The position numbers were made by a program, and so were the translations under genes. Below, in pieces: positions 1-5,950 of a stretch of DNA of 64,000 bases. Origin of the DNA: Sulfuricella sp. T08 (GTDB taxonomy: Bacteria > Pseudomonadota > Gammaproteobacteria > Burkholderiales > Sulfuricellaceae); NCBI RefSeq assembly GCF_000971475.1, contig NZ_DF967520.1, forward strand, positions 1 to 64,000, in the 5' to 3' direction. The stretch's first letter is position 1; each line of letters opens with the position of its first letter. Under the pieces are notes generated by a model. The model had not been told where the DNA came from. It ran no database searches and was given only the letters and a program-made list of their open reading frames with translations.

Positions 1-1
1 G

Positions 2-85
2 TCACTGCTCACGGAGCCGCGTTCCCTCTTGCAGGCACGGCTCCTGGAACAACAGCAACGGCAGATTGCGGCATGCTTAAGTTAG
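2..85 (+). pseudogene. C-terminal tail of a probable transposase, cut by window edge
   Basis: An open frame runs in from the left edge and stops at TAG 83-85. The 27 residues are charged and amphipathic, ending in a Q/R-rich stretch and ACLS. The stop lies inside a 37-nt sequence (76-112) that recurs inverted at 6772-6808, so this is probably the 3' end of an insertion-sequence transposase. The transposase family cannot be told from so short a tail. Confidence 0.35.
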
Positions 86-112
86 TGCCATTGGGGACAG
101 ACTCCTATTATT
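76..112. repeat. Insertion-element right end (37-nt terminal repeat)
   Basis: The reverse complement matches 6772-6808 with only five mismatches in 37 nt, including a shared AATGGCACTAACTTAAG core and a shared AATAATAGG outer end. The element body lies to the left, so this is the right end of one copy. A related end, with a one-base insertion in the core, is seen at about 60672-60697. Confidence 0.5.
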
Positions 113-161
113 GGGTCGGCGTGGCGAGGACGAGAAGGAAAGTAGTTAAGCTGTAAGCGCA

Positions 162-237
162 AAAGTTACACCGCAAGGGACGCAGAGGACGCTGAGGGTT
201 AATCTTTAGTGGCTTCTGTGTCCCTTGTGCTTTGCGT
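162..237. repeat. Degraded 'CACCGCAAAGGACGC' inverted-repeat element
   Basis: The left part (acaccgcaagggacgcag) resembles the arm of the better-preserved element at 18016-18099, and the right part (gtcccttgtgctttgcg) is a weak opposite arm. It lies in an otherwise gene-free stretch between the insertion-element end and the first toxin module. Confidence 0.35.
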
Positions 238-303
238 AATAGGGGACGGTAGCCCGATTAACCTGGCAGCCCCGACCCTCAACACCACCGAGGGTGTAGC
301 AAC
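238..303 (+). repeat. 66-nt dispersed direct repeat, copy 1
   Basis: This stretch recurs at 3258-3323 with one indel and about five substitutions. It begins aataggggacg, continues gtagcccgattaacctgg and contains a small ccctc/gaggg hairpin. The two copies flank the first toxin modules and the first REP-associated transposase. Confidence 0.7.
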
Positions 304-309
304 GCTAAA

Positions 310-342
310 ACCCCGCCTCTTTGTGAGAGGTGGGTTTTTTTT
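310..342 (+). terminator. Rho-independent terminator
   Basis: A 9-bp stem CCCGCCTCT/AGAGGTGGG (one G-U pair) with a 5-nt loop is followed by eight T residues. It would end plus-strand transcripts coming from the insertion element at the left edge. Confidence 0.75.
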
Positions 343-370
343 CATGAAGGCATTGATACCGTGACGTAAA

Positions 371-390
371 AAGGGGTCAGAACCCTTAAA
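371..390. repeat. Short dispersed motif GGGGTCAGAACCC
   Basis: The 20-nt motif aaggggtcagaacccttaaa has AAGGG/CCCTT arms and recurs at 1768-1788 with a single A/G change in its core. Both copies sit in intergenic DNA near toxin modules. Confidence 0.5.
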
Positions 391-480
391 TAATAGACAT
401 CAACAAGTTCCGGCAACAATTGGTGAAGAACGTCTTGGGGCAAGTCTTCATTAACATATTCGCAATGCAAACCCCCAATA

Positions 481-675
481 TCAAAACTGCTTGGGCAATC
501 CGGCTTGTTTCAGAACAGCGTTCGCCGTGTGCCTTGATTTGATTTTGCTATCCACAGGAAAGCGAATTTCCGTAATCGGGCTGAACCAAATCTCGTGATC
601 GCCTTTACCCTGTCTTTCAAATCGGCATCCCGCCTTGAGCAGAAGTGCCTTTAACTGCGCGGTAAAACTTTCCAT
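481..675 (-). CDS. hicA: HicA-family mRNA interferase toxin
   Basis: A 64-residue protein with the small double-stranded-RNA-binding fold of HicA toxins: a short N-terminal helix, LLLKAGCRFERQGKGDHEIW carrying the G-x-H-x-x-W catalytic region, and a C-terminal ...LKQAGLPKQF that matches the family ending. HicA cleaves mRNA when freed from its antitoxin. I chose ATG 675 rather than the upstream TTG (678) because the preceding antitoxin stop TGA (677-675) overlaps this ATG by one base, giving translational coupling. The order antitoxin then toxin is the reverse of classical hicAB but is common for DUF1902 partners. Confidence 0.8.
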   Translation of the reverse strand: MESFTAQLKALLLKAGCRFERQGKGDHEIWFSPITEIRFPVDSKIKSRHTANAVLKQAGLPKQF

Positions 676-911
676 CAAGCAATTTGACGATGTGCGACAT
701 CAAAACGCCGGGAGAACAACTCAAACGGCACCTCGCCTGCATCCGGATATCCGTTGGCATCCAGCAATTCAGGTATCAACGAACGCAATTTTGTCAACAA
801 AGCTTCTGCGGTATCGGCTTCGGCAACCAAACCGGGAACATCGTCGCTCGTGGCAACCCACACTTCAGCATCTTCATCCCACTCTGCACGAACAAACAAA
901 GCCTTTTCCAT
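675..911 (-). CDS. DUF1902/HicB-like antitoxin
   Basis: A 78-residue acidic protein with the HicB-type partial RNase H fold: EWDEDAEVWVATSDDVPGLVAEADT is the conserved core in which the strand pair ends in DVPGLVAEADT. It lacks a C-terminal DNA-binding domain, as DUF1902 proteins do. ATG 911 is preferred over TTG 923 because a GGAG sits six bases ahead of it. It overlaps the toxin gene by one base. Its likely role is to neutralise the HicA-like toxin encoded directly downstream on the minus strand. Confidence 0.75.
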   Translation of the reverse strand: MEKALFVRAEWDEDAEVWVATSDDVPGLVAEADTAEALLTKLRSLIPELLDANGYPDAGEVPFELFSRRFDVAHRQIA

Positions 912-941
912 GGCATTCTCCAATAAATCGACTGACTGCGC

Positions 942-971
942 AGTGTAGCAAAAAACGCAGCCAATTGACGA
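942..971 (-). promoter_or_regulatory. Candidate sigma-70 promoter for the DUF1902/hicA pair
   Basis: On the minus strand TCGTCA (966-971) and TACACT (942-947) are separated by 18 nt, about 30 nt ahead of the antitoxin ATG. Each hexamer matches the consensus at four of six positions. Confidence 0.35.
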
Positions 972-1007
972 AAAGAAAAAATCACAATAATGATGGGGGA
1001 CAGACTC

Positions 1008-1037
1008 TTATTGTTTTGTGCTGATATTGGCTATAAT
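1008..1037 (+). promoter_or_regulatory. Promoter for the DUF4160/DUF2442 pair
   Basis: A perfect TATAAT at 1032-1037 lies 30 nt upstream of the DUF4160 start, with TTATTG (1008-1013) 18 nt before it. The region between overlaps a gggggacagac scar motif. Confidence 0.5.
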
Positions 1038-1066
1038 TGCATAATTCTTCATAACAGAGGTTTGCT

Positions 1067-1336
1067 ATGCCAACCATCAGCATGTTCTATGGAATTTTGG
1101 TTGCAATGTATGTGCTGGATATTGAGAAGCATCATTCCCCTCATATTCATGTTCGCTACAACGAATTCAATATTGTGCTCGGCATTCCTGAGGGTAATGT
1201 GTTGGATGGTAGCATCCCGGCGCGTCAAATGAAGTTGGTGCAGGCGTGGATAGAGCTGCATCGTGAAGATCTCATGGCTGACTGGATATTGGCATCCAGT
1301 GGCCAAACCCCCTTCAAGATTGATCCTTTGCGGTAA
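1067..1336 (+). CDS. DUF4160 domain protein, probable toxin-antitoxin partner
   Basis: An 89-residue protein with the DUF4160 signature: an N-terminal ISMFYGI strand, HHSPHIHVRY (the conserved His cluster) and the C-terminal WIELHRE...ADW...PFKIDPLR. AGAGG precedes the ATG by 6 nt. DUF4160 genes are regularly followed by DUF2442 genes, as here with a 10-nt gap, and the pair is generally regarded as a toxin-antitoxin-like module; which partner is toxic is not established by sequence. A decayed second copy of the same pair lies at 1620-1756. Confidence 0.75.
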   Translation: MPTISMFYGILVAMYVLDIEKHHSPHIHVRYNEFNIVLGIPEGNVLDGSIPARQMKLVQAWIELHREDLMADWILASSGQTPFKIDPLR

Positions 1337-1346
1337 GAGGTTGAAA

Positions 1347-1598
1347 ATGTCACCTGATGTCGTTTGTGTAAAACCATTGCAGGATTATTGCCTTGAGGCC
1401 GAGTTTTCTACAGGTGAGCGCCGTTGGTTCGACATGAAGCCGTATTTGGGCTACTCAGCTTTCGCTCCCTTGACTGAAGAGGGCCTGTTCATGAAGGCGC
1501 ATGTTGCTTACGGCACTGTAATCTGGAATGACGAGATCGATTTGTCACCTGATACACTATACCTTCGTGGGAAGCCGCTTTCTCCAGGAACTAAATAG
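1347..1598 (+). CDS. DUF2442 domain protein, partner of the DUF4160 gene
   Basis: An 83-residue DUF2442 protein: VVCVKPLQDYCLEAEFSTGE is the typical N-terminal beta hairpin, followed by F-D-M-KPYL, an FAPL segment, and the conserved ending YGTVIWNDEIDLSPDTLY. I chose ATG 1347; an upstream in-frame ATG at 1263 lies wholly inside the DUF4160 gene. The tight spacing indicates one transcript from the promoter at 1008-1037. Function is inferred only from the conserved pairing. Confidence 0.7.
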   Translation: MSPDVVCVKPLQDYCLEAEFSTGERRWFDMKPYLGYSAFAPLTEEGLFMKAHVAYGTVIWNDEIDLSPDTLYLRGKPLSPGTK

Positions 1599-1619
1599 TG
1601 GATACTTCCTGTGGTTTTC

Positions 1620-1691
1620 CACGGGTTGATCCTGGATTGGGAGCTTGCCAAGGAGGGTGTCGAACCTTTCCGGATTGACCCACTCAAGTGA
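1620..1691 (+). pseudogene. C-terminal remnant of a second DUF4160 gene
   Basis: An open stretch ending TGA 1689-1691 encodes HGLILDWELAKEGVEPFRID plus PLK, aligning with the end of the intact DUF4160 protein (LMADWILASS..PFKIDPLR). No start and no upstream part of the gene is present: it begins about 20 nt after the stop of the intact DUF2442 gene. This is best explained by a tandem duplication of the pair followed by deletion. Confidence 0.65.
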
Positions 1692-1702
1692 GGAGACTTG
1701 CG

Positions 1703-1756
1703 ATGTTGCTCGATGTGACCCACGTGACCGTGCAACCCCATTTCATCCTGCTTTGA
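1703..1756 (+). pseudogene. N-terminal remnant of a second DUF2442 gene
   Basis: GAGGAG is followed by an ATG and 17 codons, MLLDVTHVTVQPHFILL, then TGA. The peptide matches the start of DUF2442 proteins (M-x-x-DV-x-x-V-x-P-x-x-x-L). It follows the DUF4160 remnant at the same spacing as in the intact pair (11 nt). Only the first hairpin remains. Confidence 0.55.
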
Positions 1757-1767
1757 ATTGAAAAAAA

Positions 1768-1788
1768 AGGGGTCGGAACCCTTATAAT
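1768..1788. repeat. Short dispersed motif GGGGTCGGAACCC, second copy
   Basis: It matches 371-390 except for one base in the core and ends ttataa rather than ttaaa. It lies just upstream of the vapB promoter. Confidence 0.5.
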
Positions 1789-1799
1789 TTCGGCATATA

Positions 1800-1829
1800 T
1801 TGACATCAAGCGTAACGTAATGATACGTT
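1800..1829 (+). promoter_or_regulatory. vapBC promoter with operator palindrome
   Basis: TTGACA (1800-1805) is followed after 18 nt by an extended -10 TGATACGTT. The -10 overlaps a perfect inverted repeat AACGTA-ATGA-TACGTT at 1814-1829. This is the arrangement expected for autorepression by a VapB dimer or VapBC complex. Confidence 0.55.
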
Positions 1830-1861
1830 GGCACCTTATATCACCGAACGAAGAGTCCATC

Positions 1862-2098
1862 ATGCGAACCACATTGAATCTCGACGATCAATTGCTTACT
1901 TACGCCAAGCATCAGGCTGTCGAAGAGGGTGTTTCCTTGGCGCATGTGATTGAGAATGCGTTGCGTGAGTCTCTGGCAAAGCCGAGGGCAAAGCGCGAAA
2001 CGATACAGCTGATCACTGCGTCCGGCCCTGGCGTGAAACCGGGGGTGGACTTGGATAATGGGCGTTCGTTACTGGATATCATGGACGATCCATCATGA
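1862..2098 (+). CDS. vapB: VapB-type antitoxin
   Basis: A 78-residue protein with an N-terminal ribbon-helix-helix: MRTTLNLDDQLLTYAKHQAV gives the DNA-binding strand and first helix, followed by GVSLAHVIENALRE. The C-terminal part (ITASGPGVKPGVDLDNGRSL) is extended, as expected for the toxin-binding region. I use ATG 1862, which follows GAAGAG; the longer frame from 1820 would include the predicted promoter. It overlaps vapC by 4 nt. Confidence 0.8.
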   Translation: MRTTLNLDDQLLTYAKHQAVEEGVSLAHVIENALRESLAKPRAKRETIQLITASGPGVKPGVDLDNGRSLLDIMDDPS

Positions 2099-2523
2099 TG
2101 TTGATGGATGTAAATGTGTTGGTTTATGCGCACAGGGAAGACGCGAAGGATCATCGGGCGTACCGTGACTGGCTGGAGTTCGTGATTAATTCCAATACGG
2201 CATACGGTTTTTCAGAGCTGGTATTGAGTGGTTTTATTCGTGTGGTGACTCATCCGAAAGTTTTTGAAAAACCGAGCTCACTGGAAGTGGCAATCGCCTT
2301 TGCACAGCAATTCAGGTCTGCGGAGTACGCGGTTTGTTTGGCGCCCGGTAGAAATCATTGGGATTTGTTTTTGCAGTGCGTACAGTCGATTTCCGCACAG
2401 GGTAACGATATTCCCGATGCTTACCATGCAGCGCTGGCGCTGGAGTGGGACTGCGATTGGGTCACCGCTGATAAGGGATTTCGCCGTTTCAAGGGGTTGC
2501 GTGTGCGCCATCCGCTCAAATAA
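2095..2523 (+). CDS. vapC: VapC PIN-domain ribonuclease toxin
   Basis: A 142-residue PIN-domain protein. The four acidic positions of the active site are visible: D6 in LMDVNVLVYA, E41 in the FSELVLSGF segment, D107 in GNDIPDAYHAALA, and D120/D125 in WVTADKGF. PIN toxins cut tRNA or rRNA. The start ATG overlaps the vapB stop, and the stop is followed nine bases later by the REP-associated transposase gene. Confidence 0.85.
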   Translation: MMLMDVNVLVYAHREDAKDHRAYRDWLEFVINSNTAYGFSELVLSGFIRVVTHPKVFEKPSSLEVAIAFAQQFRSAEYAVCLAPGRNHWDLFLQCVQSISAQGNDIPDAYHAALALEWDCDWVTADKGFRRFKGLRVRHPLK

Positions 2524-2532
2524 GGAAGCGCC

Positions 2533-3225
2533 ATGCCGAGAAAGCCACGGTTTTACGTGCCCGGAGCGCCCGTTCATGCGGTTCAGCGGGGACATAACGG
2601 GTCCGCAGTTTTCTTTGACGATCTCGATTATCTGGAATATCTGCGTTGCCTGAAGCAGGCCGCTGATAGCTGCGGTTGCGCGGTTCATGCCTACGCACTG
2701 ATGACCAATCATGTGCATTTGCTGCTGACACCGGAGCGCGCTGATTCGGTGGGGCGCTTGTTTCAGAGTGTGGGGCGGCATTATGTGCGATATATCAACG
2801 AAACCTATCAACGTCATGGCGGTTTGTGGGAGGGGCGATATAAGTGCAATGTCATTGAGTCTCAGGCTTATCTGCTGTCGTGCATGCGTTATATTGAGCT
2901 GAATCCTGTCAGGGCCGGCATGGTGGATCATCCGGCCAAATACCGTTGGTCCAGCTATGCGGCCAATGCGCTGGGGGTAAGTAATGCTGTCCTATCGGCG
3001 CAGGCTGAGTATGTTGCTTTGGGCCGTTTGCCCGACGATCGCCAGTCTGTTTATCGCGGCCTGTTCGACAGTGTGGCGGATTCTGGCGAGTTGGCGCTGC
3101 TGAGGTGCGCTTTGCAAACGGGGACGCCGCTGGGTAATGAGAGGTTCAAGGCGGAAATTGAAGCGGCATTGGATTTGAAGGTGGGTTTTGCGCGCCGAGG
3201 CAGGCCGCAGAAGAAAAATTCATAA
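2533..3225 (+). CDS. REP-associated tyrosine transposase (RAYT), copy 1
   Basis: A 230-residue Y1-type single-strand transposase related to IS200/IS605 TnpA. Seen motifs are MPRKPRFYVPGAPVHAVQRG at the N-terminus, the metal-binding HUH region TNHVHLLLTPE, the tyrosine helix VGRHYVRYINETYQ, LWEGRYK, and YIELNPVRAGMV. RAYTs are thought to mobilise REP palindromes and are normally single-copy domesticated genes. A 3' fragment of a close copy lies at 4070-4282, and a more divergent full copy at 5147-5872. Confidence 0.85.
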   Translation: MPRKPRFYVPGAPVHAVQRGHNGSAVFFDDLDYLEYLRCLKQAADSCGCAVHAYALMTNHVHLLLTPERADSVGRLFQSVGRHYVRYINETYQRHGGLWEGRYKCNVIESQAYLLSCMRYIELNPVRAGMVDHPAKYRWSSYAANALGVSNAVLSAQAEYVALGRLPDDRQSVYRGLFDSVADSGELALLRCALQTGTPLGNERFKAEIEAALDLKVGFARRGRPQKKNS

Positions 3226-3257
3226 AGGGGCGTGCGCTAGTGTAATAGGGGACGTGT

Positions 3258-3323
3258 AATAGGGGACGTAGCCCGATTAACCTGGCAGCCCCGACCCTCA
3301 GCATCACCGAGGGCGTAGGAACA
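3258..3323 (+). repeat. 66-nt dispersed direct repeat, copy 2
   Basis: This copy of 238-303 is preceded by a second partial taataggggacg motif (3243-3253), so the leading motif is tandemly doubled here. It lies directly downstream of the RAYT gene. Confidence 0.7.
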
Positions 3324-3366
3324 ACAGGGGACACGGTTTTCTGGCCTGGCTGTTCCTTTCAACTCG

Positions 3367-3393
3367 GACTGGCGCGATAAAGTCGCGCCAGTC
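3367..3393. other. Perfect 11-bp hairpin between RAYT and brnA
   Basis: GACTGGCGCGA and TCGCGCCAGTC are separated by TAAAG. There is no T run on either side. It could be a REP-like palindrome or a factor-assisted terminator for the convergent RAYT and brnTA transcripts. Confidence 0.5.
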
Positions 3394-3431
3394 GGTTAAT
3401 TCGGACGCTGGGCCACTAAAATGCCAATGAG

Positions 3432-3752
3432 CTACGCCACACGGTGCTGTTCTACATACTCCCGCAGGGCATCGTTCATGCGAGTCTGCCAGCCTTCGCC
3501 GGTTGCTTTGAAGTACTCCACGACCTCCGGGCTATATCGCACCGTTACTGGTACTTTGGTTGGCCGCTTTTGCTGCCCGCGCTGGCCGGGAAGGCGAACA
3601 TTGCCTTTGGCCCAGAATGCCGCCACTGCGGCAGCGTCATTTGGATCGTATGGGCACTCAGGATCGTTCGCTCGGTCTGGCGCGGCAGCAATGGCTGCCG
3701 CTATCTGTTCTTTGCTAAATGCTAAGGGCTTCGAAGTAGGCTCGCGCTTCAT
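3432..3752 (-). CDS. brnA: BrnA antitoxin
   Basis: About 106 residues with the BrnA (DUF4415) C-terminal ribbon-helix-helix: KVPVTVRYSPEVVEYFKATG followed by WQTRMNDALREYVEQH. The N-terminal half is the longer linker usual in family members ending ...AAFWAKGNVR. ATG 3752 is preferred because GGTGA precedes it; an in-frame ATG at 3764 is also possible. The start lies inside brnT (overlap about 38 nt), as in many brnTA operons. It should neutralise BrnT and repress the operator at 3994-4038. Confidence 0.8.
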   Translation of the reverse strand: MKREPTSKPLAFSKEQIAAAIAAAPDRANDPECPYDPNDAAAVAAFWAKGNVRLPGQRGQQKRPTKVPVTVRYSPEVVEYFKATGEGWQTRMNDALREYVEQHRVA

Positions 3753-3987
3753 GTTTGTCACCATAACGACAGGAAATTACTCGGGCGCTGTCATTGCGCT
3801 CCGTCCATACCAGGAAGACAACACGGTCGTGAAACCAGCCCAAACTTTGCAGGCGCTGCTCACCATATTTCTCTCGCTCATCTTCCACCGTGACCATCGG
3901 GGCATCGAACACACAACCAACTTCAGCCAAGTCAATGCCGTGATCCTTAAGGTTCTTCTCGCGCTTGGTTTCGTTCCAGACGATCAT
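3715..3987 (-). CDS. brnT: BrnT ribonuclease toxin
   Basis: A 90-residue BrnT protein with the RelE-like fold. It has the typical MIVWNETKREKNLKDHGIDL start, FDAP, the EDERE acidic stretch, LG..HDRVVFLVWTER and the C-terminal RVISCRYGDKHEARAYFE, in which R and K/H-E-A-R form the conserved catalytic surface. No Shine-Dalgarno sequence lies ahead of the ATG; the predicted transcription start falls at or next to it. Confidence 0.85.
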   Translation of the reverse strand: MIVWNETKREKNLKDHGIDLAEVGCVFDAPMVTVEDEREKYGEQRLQSLGWFHDRVVFLVWTERNDSARVISCRYGDKHEARAYFEALSI

Positions 3988-3993
3988 GTATTT

Positions 3994-4038
3994 ATTGTAG
4001 TTACAAAAAGCAAGTCATGTCAAGCTTTTTGTGGTTAC
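3994..4038 (-). promoter_or_regulatory. brnTA promoter and operator, possibly leaderless
   Basis: On the minus strand a consensus TTGACA (4018-4023), an 18-nt spacer and TACAAT (3994-3999) put the start point at about 3987, the A of the brnT ATG. The promoter is enclosed by an inverted repeat, 3997-4011 with 4024-4038, whose inner nine bases ACAAAAAGC/GCTTTTTGT pair perfectly. This is a plausible BrnA operator. Confidence 0.65.
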
Positions 4039-4069
4039 AAACAGTTACAAACAAAGGGGATCCCCAGCT

Positions 4070-4282
4070 GTTGCTTTGGGCCGTTTGCCTGACGATCGCG
4101 AGTCTGTTTATCGCGGCCTGTTTGACAGGGTGGCGGATTCTGACGAGTTGGCGCTGCTGAGGTGTGCTTTGCAAACGGGGGCGCCGCTGGGTAATGAGAG
4201 GTTCAAGGAGGAAATTGAAGCGGCATTGGATTTTAAGGTGGGTTTTGCGCGCCGCGGCAGGCCGCTGAAGAAAAATTCATAA
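4070..4282 (+). pseudogene. 3' fragment of a RAYT gene
   Basis: Seventy codons encode a close copy of the C-terminus of the transposase at 2533-3225 (VALGRLPDDRESVYRGLFD through RGRPLKKNS), with only a handful of substitutions. Everything upstream is missing and is replaced by the brnT promoter region. The 20 or so bases after the stop (ggggcgtgcgctagt) are also shared. It looks like a segmental duplication that brought in or flanked brnTA. Confidence 0.8.
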
Positions 4283-4302
4283 TAGGGGCGTGCGCTAGTA
4301 CA

Positions 4303-4380
4303 AATCCCCCTCATTCCCCCTTTTTTAAAGGGGGAGGCGAAGATTGCGGCTACCTGGGGTGGCTCATGTTTTACCGGCTT
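4303..4380. repeat. AAATCCCCCTC/GGGGGAGG module, copy 1
   Basis: The sequence aatccccctcattccccc, an AAAGGGGGAGG arm, then gaagattgcggct and ctcatgttttaccggctt recurs at 6687-6770 and in part at 8486-8545 and 28354-28400. The CCCCC/GGGGG arms form a hairpin. It shares its core with the larger MITE family described at 16175. Confidence 0.6.
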
Positions 4381-4442
4381 TGCTGGTTACTTAATTGAGC
4401 AAATAAGCAAACAACACCCTTAATGGACATGGAGTGATCGGC

Positions 4443-4831
4443 TTGAAGGTTTTCAAAAAAGCATGGTTTGGGCGCTTTGCCCGGAAGGAGAGAATCTCGG
4501 CTGAGGCGCTTTGGGATGCTGTCGAGCGTGCGGAAAAGGGGCAGATCGATGCGGACCTTGGCGGTGGGGTCATCAAGCAACGGATTGCCCGTCCTAGGGA
4601 AGGTAAACCAAGGGCTACCGCAGTATCGTTCTTTTCCGCAAGGGGGAGAATTCGTTCTTCGTGTACGGTTTTCCCAAGAGCGAGCTCGGCAACATCCGCG
4701 AGGATGAAGAGGAGCAGTTTAAGAAAATGGCCAAGCACGTCCTATCCCTGACGGACGCGCAGTTGAGCGAGTTGGTTGCAAACGGACAGTTTGAGGAGGT
4801 TGCAAAAGATGGACAAGAAATATCGCAGTGA
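4443..4831 (+). pseudogene. RelE-like toxin (COG4737 type) with a single-base frameshift
   Basis: The first frame from TTG 4443 (GGAG eight bases ahead) encodes KVFKKAWFGRFARKERIS and continues through GGGVIKQRIARPREGK. At about 4607-4612 the matching protein jumps to another frame: KGYRSIVLFRKGENSFFVYG, then KSELGNIREDEEEQFKKMAK up to TGA 4829-4831. One base appears to be missing in the aaaccaaggg stretch. The second half overlaps the antitoxin start by 23 nt, as in intact modules. Either the toxin is inactivated or there is a base-calling error. Confidence 0.75.
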
Positions 4832-5126
4832 TGCCTTCGCCGCCATCCATGAAACGATGGAGGCGTTGCATGAAGTTGGCGCTATCGACAAGCACACGAT
4901 GCGCGAGTTTGATAATGCGTGCCTGACGCCCGTGCAAGCGCTCAGTCCCGAAGAAATCAAGTCCCTTCGAATGCGTGAGCACATCTCCCAGCCGGTTTTT
5001 GCCCGTTACCTGAACGTCTCGAAGAACCTGGTTTCCGATTGGGAACGCGGTGTCAAGAAACCGGGTGGCCCGGCCTTGCGCTTGCTGACCGTGATTCAGA
5101 AAAAAGGGCTCATGGCGATTGCCTGA
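4809..5126 (+). CDS. XRE-family antitoxin of the RelE-like module
   Basis: A 105-residue protein with a C-terminal helix-turn-helix: LRMREHISQPVFARYLNVSK then NLVSDWERGVKKPGGPALRLL, typical of HigA-like antitoxins of the COG2944 type. ATG 4809 is preceded by GAGGAGG. The gene is intact although its toxin partner is frameshifted. It probably binds DNA and represses the module. Confidence 0.75.
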   Translation: MDKKYRSDAFAAIHETMEALHEVGAIDKHTMREFDNACLTPVQALSPEEIKSLRMREHISQPVFARYLNVSKNLVSDWERGVKKPGGPALRLLTVIQKKGLMAIA

Positions 5127-5146
5127 GTTCCTTATGGATTTCCCCC

Positions 5147-5872
5147 ATGCCCCGTCGCGCCCGCCTCGCTCTTCCCAACATTCCCCTGCACCTGATCCAG
5201 CGCGGCAATAATCGCCAGGCTTGTTTCTTCTCCGATGAGGATTATCGCTTCTATCTTGACTGGCTGGCCGAGCACGCCGGCAAAACGGGTTGTCAGGTGC
5301 ATGCTTATGTGCTGATGACTAATCATGTGCATCTGCTGCTTTCTGCTGAAACTGCGCAGGCAGCAGGGGCTTTGATGAAGGCGCTGGGGCAACGTTATGT
5401 GCAGTATGTGAATCGGACGTATCGGCGGAGCGGCACGCTGTGGGAGGGGCGTTTTCGTTCCTGCCTGACTCAGGATGAAACCTATTTGCTAGCGTGCCAG
5501 CGTTATATCGAACTTAACCCGGTGCGGGCGGGCATGGTGGCACAACCGGCGGACTACCGCTGGTCGAGCTACCGCGCCAATGCACAAGGCGAGGCGGACG
5601 GCCTGGTGCGACCGCATTCACTCTATACCGCGCTGGGGGCCGAGGCGATGAGTCGGCAGGCAACCTACCGGGAGCTTTTTCGATATGAACTGGAGCCGGG
5701 GTTGGTAGATGAAATCCGGCGAGCGACGAACGGTAACTTTGCCTTGGGCGATGCGCGGTTTGCCGCTCAGATTTCAGTGGCGTTGGGGCGGCGCGTTACC
5801 CCCGGCCAATCCGGCAGGCCGCGAAAATCACCGGCGCCCGCACGTGAAGACCTGTTGACGCAACAAACCTGA
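5147..5872 (+). CDS. REP-associated tyrosine transposase, copy 2
   Basis: A 241-residue RAYT with the same motif order as the gene at 2533: MPRRARLALPNIPLHLIQRG, TNHVHLLLSAE (HUH), LGQRYVQYVNRTYRR (tyrosine), LWEGRFRSC and YIELNPVRAGMV, and a longer C-terminus ending GRPRKSPAPARED. The two full copies share the core but differ widely in the C-terminal third, so this is not a recent duplication. I chose ATG 5147, 20 nt after the antitoxin stop, rather than the start at 5039 inside that gene. Confidence 0.85.
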   Translation: MPRRARLALPNIPLHLIQRGNNRQACFFSDEDYRFYLDWLAEHAGKTGCQVHAYVLMTNHVHLLLSAETAQAAGALMKALGQRYVQYVNRTYRRSGTLWEGRFRSCLTQDETYLLACQRYIELNPVRAGMVAQPADYRWSSYRANAQGEADGLVRPHSLYTALGAEAMSRQATYRELFRYELEPGLVDEIRRATNGNFALGDARFAAQISVALGRRVTPGQSGRPRKSPAPAREDLLTQQT

Positions 5873-5950
5873 ACAGGGCGCGCAAGGCGCATCCTGCTTG
5901 GGGCATTCAGTGTCGCCCTGGAGGCGCCTATTCGTGGTGAGGATTGGGTT

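Noticed and set aside
635-1024. Plus-strand frame of 129 codons opposite the DUF1902/HicA pair
   Set aside because: It is the shadow of two recognised genes on the minus strand and has no family features.
2278-2931. 217-codon minus-strand frame across vapC and the RAYT gene
   Set aside because: It spans two well-supported plus-strand genes in antisense and shows no recognisable motif.
3421-4092. 223-codon plus-strand frame over brnTA
   Set aside because: It is antisense to BrnT and BrnA, whose motifs and promoter are clear.
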